Below are positions 51,724 through 61,466 of a DNA stretch of 64,000 nt, in pieces (position 1 is the stretch's first letter; each line of letters opens with the position of its first letter). The DNA comes from an uncultured Lachnospiraceae bacterium (GTDB lineage Bacteria; Bacillota; Clostridia; Lachnospirales; Lachnospiraceae), in NCBI GenBank assembly GCA_934293375.1, contig CAKQYS010000004.1, positions 62,001 through 126,000 on the forward strand. Reading direction: 5' to 3'. The notes under the pieces were generated by a model. It searched no databases, was not told the origin of the DNA, and saw only the letters and a list, made by a program, of their open reading frames with translations. The position numbers and the translations under genes are program-made.

Positions 51724-53550
51724 TTAATAGTCCTTCACATAGAATATCCACTCTGCAATCAACAATCCAAGCAATACAAGGATCACATAATTTCTAAGAT
51801 CGGTGCCGCCACTTGGAATATCATCCGATCCAACGGTTGCACCCTGCACCGATTCCGAATCTGTAAGATCCGATTCCGCATCCACAGGAAATGCCGCATA
51901 AAAGGTATCCGATACAGTCTCTCCTCTGACAACCTGTGAAACAGTGTACACCCCGGCTATATTGACATCCGCAAACACCTTACTTGTCAATGTAGCCGGA
52001 AGCTCAATCTGACTGCCATCAGGCGTCGTCACGATCACATCCGTCTCCTTATCACGACTATTGATCTGCACCTTATCTCCTGTTGTATAGGCAGCCTTCG
52101 TCAACATACCGTTATCAAGGGCATAATTGATCATATTGTGTATCATGATCGGAAAGTCAGCGGAAAGTGCAAGATCTGTATCATGAATATCAAAACCGGC
52201 ACAGATAATTCTACGCATTCCGTTTTCTCCATAATATCCTGCACAATCTTCTCCACAACTCAGAAAAGATGTCGCCCATGCCGGTCGATTGAACAACTCT
52301 ACCTGATTGACACCGAAAGTCCGGCCTTCCAGATAATCTGACAACTCCGATGATACAAAGGAGAGCTGTACGCCCTCTTTCGTATCTGATACTGCAATAT
52401 CTTCTAAATTCTGTTCTCCATCCTGATCTTTTGGATTCCAATAAATTAAATTTCCTTCATCCGGAACTCTATCCGGCATAACCCCGTCAAAAATATAAAG
52501 ATCAAATGACTCGTTTTTGCCTATGACCGAGATATCCGTTGTCTTATACACATCCAGTCCCGGAATCGTCGCCAATGCCTTTTCAAGAAATGTATTTCCT
52601 CCTGTAACCAGCAAAATACGCTTGGTACTGCTGGCATCTACTACAACTCCTGCTATATTATCCTGCTGCAAGCTGTCAGATTCGTTGATTTCCACAGTCA
52701 GCAAAGAACCCTGAAATGAAAAATCATTAAAATAGGCGATCTCCGATTCTCCGGCCGCAACTGATACCTTTGATACCATCAGCAGTTCACCATCTCCATA
52801 CAGATTCAGTTCCCGTGTAATATCTGTATGTCCATAATTACTGACCTTGGCCAAAGCCGACATGGTTCCATCCCCATTATATCCATAGCTTAGATAATTC
52901 ACCGCAGCATTTTCACCCTCGGTATATAGATTCACCACTGTCGCCGTAAGATCATCCAGCACCACAGGAGAATCCGAAAACATAGTCACCGCATACCGGT
53001 CCCACTGCGCACACATCGATGCTACCAGATTCTTACAGTCGGTAAGATCTCCAGGCAGATCCGTACATACCACTCTGTCTACCGCCCGGCGGGCCGCCTG
53101 CTTATCTGATAGATTGGATGCTATGATTTCGCCTCCCTTTACAGAGGATATGATACTGACCGCACAATTCTCCGGCAGACTGTCTATATAATCCAATGCC
53201 CGGGATTTTGCCTCTTCAAATCTCGTCTTATTTTCATCATAAGCGGCATGCATGCTGCCCGAATTGTCCAGCACAATGATCGTCTGGGTATAATCCCTTC
53301 CACCACGCTTCAGATACGGCGATGCCAACGCAAAGATCATCAGCAGCACCGTTGCGATCTGCAAATACATCAACAGATTATGTCTGTATCTTTCCCACGG
53401 CGTTGTTGCCTCTGTATTCTTAATTGTCTCCCGCCATAACATGACGGAGCCCACCTCTTCGTCAATACCTTTCTGCTTTAAAATATATAATAATACGATC
53501 ACAGGGATCAGTATCAGCAAAAAGAAAGGCCATACTGTCGTTACACTCAT
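51724..53550 (-). CDS. BatA-like membrane VWA protein
   Basis: This 608-residue protein starts with the BatA-type N-terminus: membrane helix (about 8-26), the LWRETIKNTEATTPWERYRHNLLMYLQ segment and a second helix (about 60-80). A VWA domain with LDNSGSMH (D95, S97, S99) and beta-rich domains follow; the C-terminus ends in a membrane helix (about 583-603). The N-terminal pattern is shared with aerotolerance (Bat) proteins. It lies 15 bases upstream of the second VWA gene and directly after the DUF58 gene. Confidence 0.9.
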   Translation of the reverse strand: MSVTTVWPFFLLILIPVIVLLYILKQKGIDEEVGSVMLWRETIKNTEATTPWERYRHNLLMYLQIATVLLMIFALASPYLKRGGRDYTQTIIVLDNSGSMHAAYDENKTRFEEAKSRALDYIDSLPENCAVSIISSVKGGEIIASNLSDKQAARRAVDRVVCTDLPGDLTDCKNLVASMCAQWDRYAVTMFSDSPVVLDDLTATVVNLYTEGENAAVNYLSYGYNGDGTMSALAKVSNYGHTDITRELNLYGDGELLMVSKVSVAAGESEIAYFNDFSFQGSLLTVEINESDSLQQDNIAGVVVDASSTKRILLVTGGNTFLEKALATIPGLDVYKTTDISVIGKNESFDLYIFDGVMPDRVPDEGNLIYWNPKDQDGEQNLEDIAVSDTKEGVQLSFVSSELSDYLEGRTFGVNQVELFNRPAWATSFLSCGEDCAGYYGENGMRRIICAGFDIHDTDLALSADFPIMIHNMINYALDNGMLTKAAYTTGDKVQINSRDKETDVIVTTPDGSQIELPATLTSKVFADVNIAGVYTVSQVVRGETVSDTFYAAFPVDAESDLTDSESVQGATVGSDDIPSGGTDLRNYVILVLLGLLIAEWIFYVKDY

Positions 53551-53571
53551 ATAGAACCTCTGAAATAATCT

Positions 53572-54459
53572 TTATCTGTTCACCACAAATCCGGCAGACT
53601 GCATACCATCAAATAGTACCCGATCAATCGGCTCTGCCGTTGTTGCAAATATATATCCTGCCTCATATTTTCTTGCCAGTCTGAAAAGTCCTGCCTTCAA
53701 TTTGGAAAGTTCCTGTTCATATGCCTCAATCATCTTCCGGTTTACGGTAACCTTCACCGTTTCTCCCGTCTCACTATCGATCAGATTCAGACTGCCTTCC
53801 TGGGTAATGTGGACTTCCTGTTCTGCCAGGATCTGAATCAGCACAATCTGTTGTTTCTTATATTTCAAATAACGAAGAGCCGGTTCCATGCCGGCAGGAT
53901 CCAGAAAATCGCTGATAATGATACTACAACCCTGACTGGAAATGTTTCTACCTGTAATGGATGCCGCCAGTGTTGTTTTCCCATCAAACCGGATCCCGGC
54001 AAGCTGTGCCAATATTTTTTTATATGCATTTCTCCCTGACAACCCCTTGCCATAGGATAAGGCATTTTCCTGCACCTGCGTCACATATACACGATCCAGA
54101 TTATTTAAGATCAGATAAGACAATGCACCTGCCACCTGCAATGCCAGCTTTGATTTTTGGGGATCCCCGAAATCCATGGATTTACTCGTATCCAGAAATA
54201 TATGATAAACTGCTTCTTTCTCCTCCATGAACTGCTTAATAAACAGCTTGTCCATACGACCATACGCATTCCAGTCTATACGCCGGATATCATCACCCAG
54301 CATATATTCCCGAAAGTCGGAAAATTCAACCGAAGCGCCTTTTGCAGAAGATTTTCTCGCACCACTCAGACCCTGATTCATCCGCATGGTCAGACTCAGC
54401 TTCAATGTATTCAATTTTTGAAAAAAACCATCATCAAATATTTTATCTGCCATTGTCAT
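53572..54459 (-). CDS. DUF58 protein
   Basis: This 295-residue protein carries the DUF58 core: SGARKSSAKGASVEFSDFREYMLGDDIRRIDWNAYGR (about 33-68), LFIKQFMEEKEAVYHIFLDTSKSM, and a VWA-like fold. DUF58 genes almost always lie beside MoxR ATPases and VWA proteins, as here (8 bases from moxR, 21 bases from the BatA-like gene). It is presumed to act in the assembly or activation of a client complex at the membrane. No membrane helix is visible. Confidence 0.93.
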   Translation of the reverse strand: MTMADKIFDDGFFQKLNTLKLSLTMRMNQGLSGARKSSAKGASVEFSDFREYMLGDDIRRIDWNAYGRMDKLFIKQFMEEKEAVYHIFLDTSKSMDFGDPQKSKLALQVAGALSYLILNNLDRVYVTQVQENALSYGKGLSGRNAYKKILAQLAGIRFDGKTTLAASITGRNISSQGCSIIISDFLDPAGMEPALRYLKYKKQQIVLIQILAEQEVHITQEGSLNLIDSETGETVKVTVNRKMIEAYEQELSKLKAGLFRLARKYEAGYIFATTAEPIDRVLFDGMQSAGFVVNR

Positions 54460-54466
54460 TCTCTTT

Positions 54467-55444
54467 CTATACCGTCTGAATTCCCTTTATAATTTCACGG
54501 ATAATATCATCGTTGCTAACACCATCTGACAGTGCATCAAAATTAGAAATGATCCTATGTCGAAGCGCAGGATATGCCACAAATGCAATATCTTCAAATG
54601 CCACATTGAACCTGCCTTCCATCAGTGCTCTTGCCTTTGCTGTCTTAACAATCGCCTGCGCAGCTCTCGGGCTTGCCCCGGCAGTCACATATTTTCTGGA
54701 AATCTCCGGTGCTCCATCCAATTCTCCATGTGTCGCAACCACAATCGATAGTGCATAATCCATAACCGCATCTGCAATCGGCATATCTGTGATCATCTTA
54801 CGCATGGCAAGAATCTCCTCTGCACCCATCACCGCTTTTATGTCCACCTTGCGATTGCTGACTGTCACATCCATGATCTGTTTTAATTCATCCTTCGTTG
54901 GGAAATCCACATTCAGTTTAAACAAAAAACGATCCAGCTGTGCCTCCGGCAATGGATATGTTCCCTCATTCTCTATTGGATTCTGCGTAGCCAGCACCAT
55001 AAACGGCTGTGGCATTTCGTAAGTATTTTTTCCCACCGTAACTGTTTTTTCCTGCATTGCCTCCAGCAAAGCCGACTGTGTCTTTGGCGTTGCCCGGTTG
55101 ATCTCATCCGCCAGCACCAGATTTGCAAAGACAGGTCCCTTTTCGAAGCGGAATGTATTTTTATCGTTTTCCTTCATGATCAGATTCGTACCTGTCACAT
55201 CTGCCGGCATCAGATCCGGTGTAAACTGAATACGGGAAAACTCCATGGATAGCACCTTGGATATCGTCTTCACAAGCTGCGTCTTACCAAGTCCCGGCAC
55301 ACCTTCCAGCAGTACATTTCCATCGGCTAAGATCGCCAGCATCACCTGTCTGATAATATCTTTTTGACCAATGATCGCCTTACCAATCTCTTCCTCGCAT
55401 AGATGTATTTTGTCTATAATATCCGTAAATTGCTGATTGTCCAT
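54467..55444 (-). CDS. MoxR-type AAA ATPase
   Basis: This 325-residue MoxR chaperone-like ATPase has Walker A EGVPGLGKT (about 44-52), FTPDLMPADVTG, Walker B LADEINRATPKTQSALLEAMQE (about 107) and sensor 1 ATQNPIENEGTYPLPEAQLDRF. A C-terminal lid (KYVTAGASPRAAQAIV) follows. MoxR proteins help fold or activate VWA partners with ATP. Its tight spacing with the DUF58 and VWA genes shows it belongs to this complex. Confidence 0.95.
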   Translation of the reverse strand: MDNQQFTDIIDKIHLCEEEIGKAIIGQKDIIRQVMLAILADGNVLLEGVPGLGKTQLVKTISKVLSMEFSRIQFTPDLMPADVTGTNLIMKENDKNTFRFEKGPVFANLVLADEINRATPKTQSALLEAMQEKTVTVGKNTYEMPQPFMVLATQNPIENEGTYPLPEAQLDRFLFKLNVDFPTKDELKQIMDVTVSNRKVDIKAVMGAEEILAMRKMITDMPIADAVMDYALSIVVATHGELDGAPEISRKYVTAGASPRAAQAIVKTAKARALMEGRFNVAFEDIAFVAYPALRHRIISNFDALSDGVSNDDIIREIIKGIQTV

Positions 55445-55455
55445 TATATCCTCCT

Positions 55456-57048
55456 TTACTGGTTCAGGCTCTCAAAATAGCCTTTAATCGTCTCTTGTAC
55501 ATCTGCCGGATAATTTCCACCTTCTATCCTTTGGTATGCACGATTCTGATAGTCTCCGATCACAGACTGGTAATCCACCTTATTGCCCGACCATGTTACA
55601 GACGGTCCGCCATTCTGCTTATATTGCTCTCCCTGTGAGGCAGTGCCTTTAAGATTGTCATTATCCTGATAATTCTCCGGTACGGCAATCGTATCTCCGG
55701 CATATTGTTCTTTCTTCTCTGCACCCTGATCACTGCCCTGATACCATCCATTTCCGGCATTATCTGACGCACCGGTTCCACTGCCACCATTGCCTGTACC
55801 GCCGCCACTCTGACCATTGCCACCCTGACCTTGCTGACCACCGGATCCTCCCTGGGATCCCTGTCCGGATCCACTTGAAGATGCAGAAGCACTGCCACTG
55901 CCATCGTTGTCACCGGAATCTGCACTGCCGGTTCCCGAAGCCAATGACATATTTCCATCTAAAGCATCATTGATCATGGCTGCCTGCGATGCGGATATCT
56001 CTGACATTGCTGATGCAATCTGATCAGACAATGCATCCATCTGACCTGCATTCATATTGGCAGCAATCTGATCCAACAGCTCCTTTAACTGTTCGTCCGT
56101 CAGATTTGCCGCAGCCTGCTCAATCTGTTCCTGCATCTGTTTCAACTGTTCATCCGTCAGGTTCTCTGATGTCTTTAGCTGCTCTTCCATATCCTGCAAA
56201 GATTTTGTTGCTTGTGCCATCTGGGCAAACTGCTGTTTCAGTGCTTGCTGCTTGTCATCCGGCAGTTTTGCATTCATATCCATTGCCATATCAAGCAAAG
56301 CCTTCGCCGCATCTGATTTATTGTCTTTGACTGCATTTTTAACCTGTTGTTCCAGCTTCTTTTGCAATCTTGCTTCTGCCTTCTCCAAATCTTCCTGACT
56401 GTCTGCTTCCTTCAGATCTGTTTTGGTTTCCGCTAACAGTTCTGCCAGTTCTTTCTTCTGCTCTGCATCTAACACACCCTGCTTCTCAATCTTCTCGACC
56501 CGATCCGCCAGTTCCTTTGCCTTATCCTTTGCCTCCATAGCAATCTCATGCTCATTTCTCGCCTGTTTCCTTGCCGGTGAATCGATCAGTCCGGCCACAG
56601 CAAGCACCACAGACAATGCACACAAAATAACCAGACGCTTCGGCTTGATCTGAAATGGGAATACCCTGTCCGGCGTAAACCCCTGCAAGACCCTTTCAGT
56701 GTCTGCCTTTACAAGCTGTGCAAATGCATCGTCCTGTCCTGCCATCTCTAAGGATGTGATCACTCGCTCCTGCAATCCTTTTGCATCCATCAACAGGGCT
56801 GTCTGTTTCATATCCGGACACCGGACAACTGTCAAGACCGCGCCTGATACTACACCGCATATCACCGCCAGCAAAGCTGCCACATATGCATAATACATCG
56901 GTATGATCAAAGACAGACTCATCACAAATGCAGCCACCGCCACGCCTATCACAAGACCAAATATCAGATGATCCGTCATACGAACCAGTATGATCCGGCG
57001 CCTAGACTCTTTTATTCGTTTTTTAATGTATCGGTCATACTCTTTCAT
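55456..57048 (-). CDS. Membrane coiled-coil protein with Gly/Ser-rich linker (DUF4175-like)
   Basis: From the ATG at 57048 (GGAGGG 7 bases upstream) this is a 530-residue protein. It has two close membrane helices (about 25-72), a third near 140, long coiled coils (about 170-350; rich in Glu, Lys, Gln and Leu, with repeated NLTDEQLK(Q/E) units) and a Gly/Ser/Asn/Gln low-complexity stretch (about 375-440). It ends in a short conserved-looking domain (VDYQSVIGDYQNRAYQRIEGGNYP). The domain plan resembles DUF4175-type proteins found beside MoxR/VWA genes. It may be the structural stalk of the complex. Confidence 0.82.
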   Translation of the reverse strand: MKEYDRYIKKRIKESRRRIILVRMTDHLIFGLVIGVAVAAFVMSLSLIIPMYYAYVAALLAVICGVVSGAVLTVVRCPDMKQTALLMDAKGLQERVITSLEMAGQDDAFAQLVKADTERVLQGFTPDRVFPFQIKPKRLVILCALSVVLAVAGLIDSPARKQARNEHEIAMEAKDKAKELADRVEKIEKQGVLDAEQKKELAELLAETKTDLKEADSQEDLEKAEARLQKKLEQQVKNAVKDNKSDAAKALLDMAMDMNAKLPDDKQQALKQQFAQMAQATKSLQDMEEQLKTSENLTDEQLKQMQEQIEQAAANLTDEQLKELLDQIAANMNAGQMDALSDQIASAMSEISASQAAMINDALDGNMSLASGTGSADSGDNDGSGSASASSSGSGQGSQGGSGGQQGQGGNGQSGGGTGNGGSGTGASDNAGNGWYQGSDQGAEKKEQYAGDTIAVPENYQDNDNLKGTASQGEQYKQNGGPSVTWSGNKVDYQSVIGDYQNRAYQRIEGGNYPADVQETIKGYFESLNQ

Positions 57049-57068
57049 ACAGATCCCTCCAAAGAGAC

Positions 57069-58007
57069 TTATGATTCCTCCGGTTGATTGGAAGCAGGAT
57101 GTTTTTTCATTTTCCTGAGTGGATTGATCTTTCTCGCAGCCAGCCGGCAAAACAGCAGTGCAACTAACAGATTTACAATAATGGCCACTACATTCCAATG
57201 CTGCGTCAATGCATACATTACCGTCGACAGATTGCTTTTATACTGCACACCAAGATCTGCAATGCTATAACCAAAATATGCTTTCACTACATAATTGGCA
57301 ACCGGCACTGCAGGATTTAACAGCATCCATAACGGTGTCAGTCCAAAATTCCAGTTCGACATGGCTGTTGTAGAACCTGCCGGTGCATTATAAGTATAGA
57401 AATTCCGTAACTTGATGGACGCCGACACAAAAAATATCACACAGGTTGCAATCATTACAACGCCGATAATAATAAAACTGGAGATGACAGATGTGATCGT
57501 TTTCTTGCGTTTTGCAGAACAATACACACCCACCGCACCTACATAAAAGGATGCGTAAATAACCATTGCAATAAATCCAAATACATAGCTCCATGGCATA
57601 CCGCCGATGATAAATGCCAATGACATGATCGGCACACTCGATACCACATACATCAGTACCTGTGCCATTGCTGACATTACCTTACCCAATACAATGGACA
57701 TCGGCCTGACCGGTGTCGTCAGCATCACATCCAATGTCTGGCGTTCCCGTTCACCGGCAATCGAAGATGCCGTCAGGATAGGAATCATAAATAAAATAAT
57801 AAAACACTGTACCGTTGCCAGAATCGGAAACAATGCCATCAAAGTCTGATAATCTGCACCGCCATAACGGCTGTCATTTTCCAGCATCATCATGGTAACG
57901 ATCGCAATCGCACCCATGATCAGATTATAGATCATTAAATGAATGGACATCTTGATCGACCTTGCTCCGATCGTCAGTTCCTTATTCAATATAGGATTCA
58001 ATCTCAT
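57069..58007 (-). CDS. ABC-2 type permease
   Basis: This 312-residue permease has six membrane helices. The start MRLNPILNKELTIGARSIKMS and the segment TASSIAGERERQTLDVMLTTPVRPMSIVLGKVMSAM are typical of the ABC-2 family (GldF/NatB-like). The start ATG overlaps the stop of the ATPase gene (ATGA). With that ATPase it forms an exporter of unknown substrate. Confidence 0.9.
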   Translation of the reverse strand: MRLNPILNKELTIGARSIKMSIHLMIYNLIMGAIAIVTMMMLENDSRYGGADYQTLMALFPILATVQCFIILFMIPILTASSIAGERERQTLDVMLTTPVRPMSIVLGKVMSAMAQVLMYVVSSVPIMSLAFIIGGMPWSYVFGFIAMVIYASFYVGAVGVYCSAKRKKTITSVISSFIIIGVVMIATCVIFFVSASIKLRNFYTYNAPAGSTTAMSNWNFGLTPLWMLLNPAVPVANYVVKAYFGYSIADLGVQYKSNLSTVMYALTQHWNVVAIIVNLLVALLFCRLAARKINPLRKMKKHPASNQPEES

Positions 58008-58945
58008 GCCTGTACACCTCCCTTTTCAGCATCCTGTGTCACCTCAAGGAAGATGCTTTCTAAATCTCCCTGTTCCCGATATAATCTGCAGATACCGACC
58101 TCATGCTCAGCCAAATGCTTCACAAGCTGTGCCACATCCAGGTCATCTCCTTCAAATTCCACTACAATCATATTATCACGGATGGACACCTTCTTTGCCT
58201 GCGGACATTCCTTTAGCAGGCAGATTGCTACATCTTCGTTCTTCACTACCTCTATATGAAGCGGTGCCACCCCCCGTGATTTTGCCATGATCTCATCCAC
58301 GCTACCCGATACCACAAACTGACCTTTTTCCATGACACCAATGCTCGTACACATTTCCGACAATTCCGGCAGAATATGGGAAGAAATCATAATCGTCTTT
58401 CCCATCTCTCCTAGATTCTTCAAGATCTCCTTCAGTTCGTAACGGGCCCTTGGATCCAATCCTGATGCAGGCTCGTCCAACACCAGCAGATCCGGATCAT
58501 GAATCAATGCTCTTGCCACACAAAGTCTCTGTTTCATACCTCGTGACAACCCATCTACATACGCATCCACCTTATCCGACAGATTCACAAGCTCCAAAAG
58601 TCCCAAAATGGATTCTCTCACTTCTTTCGGCTTATATCCATACATAGAGGCGAAAAAATTCATATATTCCATCACCTTCAGGTTATCATACACACCAAAA
58701 AAGTCAGGCACATATCCTACCTTGCGTTTAATCCGGTCAGGCTCGTTTAATGCATCAATGCCGTCAATATATACTTCCCCGCTATCTGCCTGTAACAGAC
58801 CGCATATGATCCGCATTGTCGTGGTCTTTCCGGCACCATTTGGTCCGATAAATCCGAAGATCTCGCCACGTTCGATCGTAAGATCAATCCCCTTTAATGC
58901 TTCAAATTTCCCATAATTCTTTCTAAGCTTTCTGATCTCCAGCAT
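58004..58945 (-). CDS. ABC-2 type exporter ATPase
   Basis: This 313-residue ATPase has Walker A GPNGAGKTT (about 38-46), signature LSRGMKQRL (about 132), Walker B LLVLDEPASGLDP (about 153) and the H-loop SSHILPEL. A C-terminal regulatory domain is present, as in GldA/CcmA-type ATPases. Its start ATG shares bases with the stop of the large envelope protein gene (TAATG) and its end overlaps the permease gene. Confidence 0.94.
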   Translation of the reverse strand: MLEIRKLRKNYGKFEALKGIDLTIERGEIFGFIGPNGAGKTTTMRIICGLLQADSGEVYIDGIDALNEPDRIKRKVGYVPDFFGVYDNLKVMEYMNFFASMYGYKPKEVRESILGLLELVNLSDKVDAYVDGLSRGMKQRLCVARALIHDPDLLVLDEPASGLDPRARYELKEILKNLGEMGKTIMISSHILPELSEMCTSIGVMEKGQFVVSGSVDEIMAKSRGVAPLHIEVVKNEDVAICLLKECPQAKKVSIRDNMIVVEFEGDDLDVAQLVKHLAEHEVGICRLYREQGDLESIFLEVTQDAEKGGVQA

Positions 58946-61440
58946 TAGTTCTCACCTCCCGCGATCGTTGGCACCATGCAGTTTCCATAAAGCGACATAT
59001 TCGACACATACCGAAGCTTTACCGTGTGATCACTTGTATAGTTATCTTTCTTGATCTGCGCCTCATCAGTATCGCCTACAAAGATCTCATCCCAGCTCTT
59101 TGTCGTCTCATTCCAGAGATAGCATGTAGTATCTACATTCCCATCTGTATTCAGACCAAATCCAAGATTGTACAGTGTATTGATGTCATCCTCTCCAAAA
59201 TCATACTCCACCTCAATCTCTGTTGAATTATACATATAACCACTCTGGATATCCCACTCATCCGAACTGTCGATCATATAGTCCCGATGAATATTATTAG
59301 AATAAACACCCTTGACATCCGCAAATCGCACTGAGAACTGTTTCAGTGCCATGTTTTCTCCATACTCTACCACATTCTTATCCGCTACCACATCCGGCAC
59401 TGCGCCATCTTCAAACCCGGCCACAAAACCGTCATCCGACTGCAGCTGATAAAATGAAGATGACATTGCGTACTGTATATTCTGAAGATGATTATACTGC
59501 TTTCTGTTCTTAGAATACGCATCCATATCCAGGAACTCAGACAACATATATATATCTGTAATCTGCTTCTGATCCTGTCTAGAGATCTCTACCGTCTGAC
59601 CTGCTGCAATGCGGTCAAAATAGCATGCGTATCCCCCGATATACACGACCACATCCACAAGATCATGCTCTAACCGGTTGGTAATCGTTCCTTCAAAACC
59701 GGAACGATATGCCTTGATATCCATATCTATATTCTGCTCTGTTGGCACAACAGCCTTTGCAACTGTATAAAATGGTGTAAATGCCTGGGCCTTGCTTTGT
59801 CTCAAGACAGTGTGATCCGGCAATTCTTTGATCGTACAGATCTCAGCCTGCCGATTAAAGAAATTGGACATATACGAATCTGAATCCATCGGTCTGACGC
59901 TGCTGTAATCATTCTTTAAATTTACTTCAAATGCCTGACTCTTCGGATTCTTAAGCTGAATGCCGCTGACCACTGTCTTTGATGTTTCCTCATACATTTC
60001 CACATTAAACGAAGTCACCATCGGATCCCGTACGGTATCATTGATACTCACTACATATACCCCTGCTGTAAAGACTAATGTAACAATCGGAATCGCAATC
60101 CACAACGCCTTACTCTTATCTCTCCATCGAAGCAGCAGATATACACCCGGTCCTACCAGCATCACATAAATAACGAATAATAAAATATATTTCCCTGATT
60201 TAGGCATCTTAGCACCATTAACACTGTCTATCATGTAGGAATTGACATACTCCGCATCATCGGCAAAGGTATTTCCGTTCAGATTATTTAAAATGTCCTG
60301 TGTTGCAATCCGCTTCAATACACCTGCAATCACATTGACATTAAAATCATATCCTGAAAACGGCTCCATAGAAAGAGCTGTTTTGCAGACCACTACCTTA
60401 CCCAGCCCTACCTGCTTTTGAATAAACAGATCTCCATTTGCTACCTTTTCGACCGGTGTTCCGCCGTCTACACTGATATCCAGAACATCCAGATCCAGCT
60501 CATCCGATGTTTCCAGCTGATCTGTTTCATCCGGTGTCAATGTCGCAGTCGCCAGATCATCCTCTGCCTGTTCTGTTCCGGACTGATTCTGTGAATCAGA
60601 ATCATCTGTGGAAGTACTATATACCTGTACCAAACCGGTCATCGCCATTTTCTTCTTCTCCAGATTTCCTATCCGTCCGGATACAAAATCATCCTGAAAA
60701 CGCGAAAGGGTTTTCGTATGCTCAGAACCGGTTCCCAGCAGCAATATGCCGCCATTCTCCACCCACTGTCTAAGTGCCGTATACTGTGCATCAGAAAGCT
60801 TGGATGTATCATAGTTATCGATCACTATGATTTTACAGGTAGCCAATGCGGAAGCAATATCCGGCATGGTCTCTTCTGTCATCTGTCCAATCCTAAACGA
60901 AAATGTGTTACCCATGATATACTGTGCCATACCATCCAGATAATTCAGTGCGGTATAATCATCACTCAGAACACCTATAATACAGTCCGAACTGATATTT
61001 ACCGAATTCATGATCGTTCTCTCATATTTCGTCCGCCCCTTTGCATCCAGAATGCGGACAACACAATTTGACATATTGGAAATCGCCGGCAATGTCATAA
61101 AATATGACTTGGTTTCGCCGGCCGGCAGACTGATATCATTACTATATGCATAGTTCTGATAATACTCACGCACAACTGTGATCGTCAACTCCCCGACAAA
61201 ATCCTCTCCCTGGTTCGTAACAGTGACCTGTACCGGTGTATTGGCATTATATGCCACCAGAGAATCAATTCCATAACGGATCTTCACCAGGAACTGGCTG
61301 TCCGCTGTATTTTCCGTGTTCTGTTCATTCGTCGTCACATCCTCTGTTGTCACCTGCACTGCACATGCCTTTACAGTATCCGGCATAACAGTTACAATCA
61401 TCAACAACATCAGCATGACGGCCAACCATTTTCTTTTCAT
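58945..61440 (-). CDS. Large envelope protein with internal membrane helices, unknown
   Basis: This 831-residue protein begins with a signal peptide (about 1-25; MKRKWLAVMLMLLMIVTVMP). A beta-sandwich (about 50-140) and a GATase1-like or GldG-like domain (about 155-380; the segment WVENGGILLLGTGSE) follow. Two membrane helices lie near 425-445 and 452-475, and a large beta-rich C-terminal domain completes it. The layout recalls GldG-like partners of ABC-2 exporters. It is translationally coupled to the ATPase gene. I cannot name its substrate. Confidence 0.8.
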   Translation of the reverse strand: MKRKWLAVMLMLLMIVTVMPDTVKACAVQVTTEDVTTNEQNTENTADSQFLVKIRYGIDSLVAYNANTPVQVTVTNQGEDFVGELTITVVREYYQNYAYSNDISLPAGETKSYFMTLPAISNMSNCVVRILDAKGRTKYERTIMNSVNISSDCIIGVLSDDYTALNYLDGMAQYIMGNTFSFRIGQMTEETMPDIASALATCKIIVIDNYDTSKLSDAQYTALRQWVENGGILLLGTGSEHTKTLSRFQDDFVSGRIGNLEKKKMAMTGLVQVYSTSTDDSDSQNQSGTEQAEDDLATATLTPDETDQLETSDELDLDVLDISVDGGTPVEKVANGDLFIQKQVGLGKVVVCKTALSMEPFSGYDFNVNVIAGVLKRIATQDILNNLNGNTFADDAEYVNSYMIDSVNGAKMPKSGKYILLFVIYVMLVGPGVYLLLRWRDKSKALWIAIPIVTLVFTAGVYVVSINDTVRDPMVTSFNVEMYEETSKTVVSGIQLKNPKSQAFEVNLKNDYSSVRPMDSDSYMSNFFNRQAEICTIKELPDHTVLRQSKAQAFTPFYTVAKAVVPTEQNIDMDIKAYRSGFEGTITNRLEHDLVDVVVYIGGYACYFDRIAAGQTVEISRQDQKQITDIYMLSEFLDMDAYSKNRKQYNHLQNIQYAMSSSFYQLQSDDGFVAGFEDGAVPDVVADKNVVEYGENMALKQFSVRFADVKGVYSNNIHRDYMIDSSDEWDIQSGYMYNSTEIEVEYDFGEDDINTLYNLGFGLNTDGNVDTTCYLWNETTKSWDEIFVGDTDEAQIKKDNYTSDHTVKLRYVSNMSLYGNCMVPTIAGGEN

Positions 61441-61466
61441 ATCTTGATAACCTCTCTCTTTCTCCT

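Noticed and set aside
55800..55960. Gly/Ser-rich low-complexity DNA as a possible recombination repeat
   Set aside because: It encodes a flexible linker in an open frame, with varied codons and no exact tandem unit.
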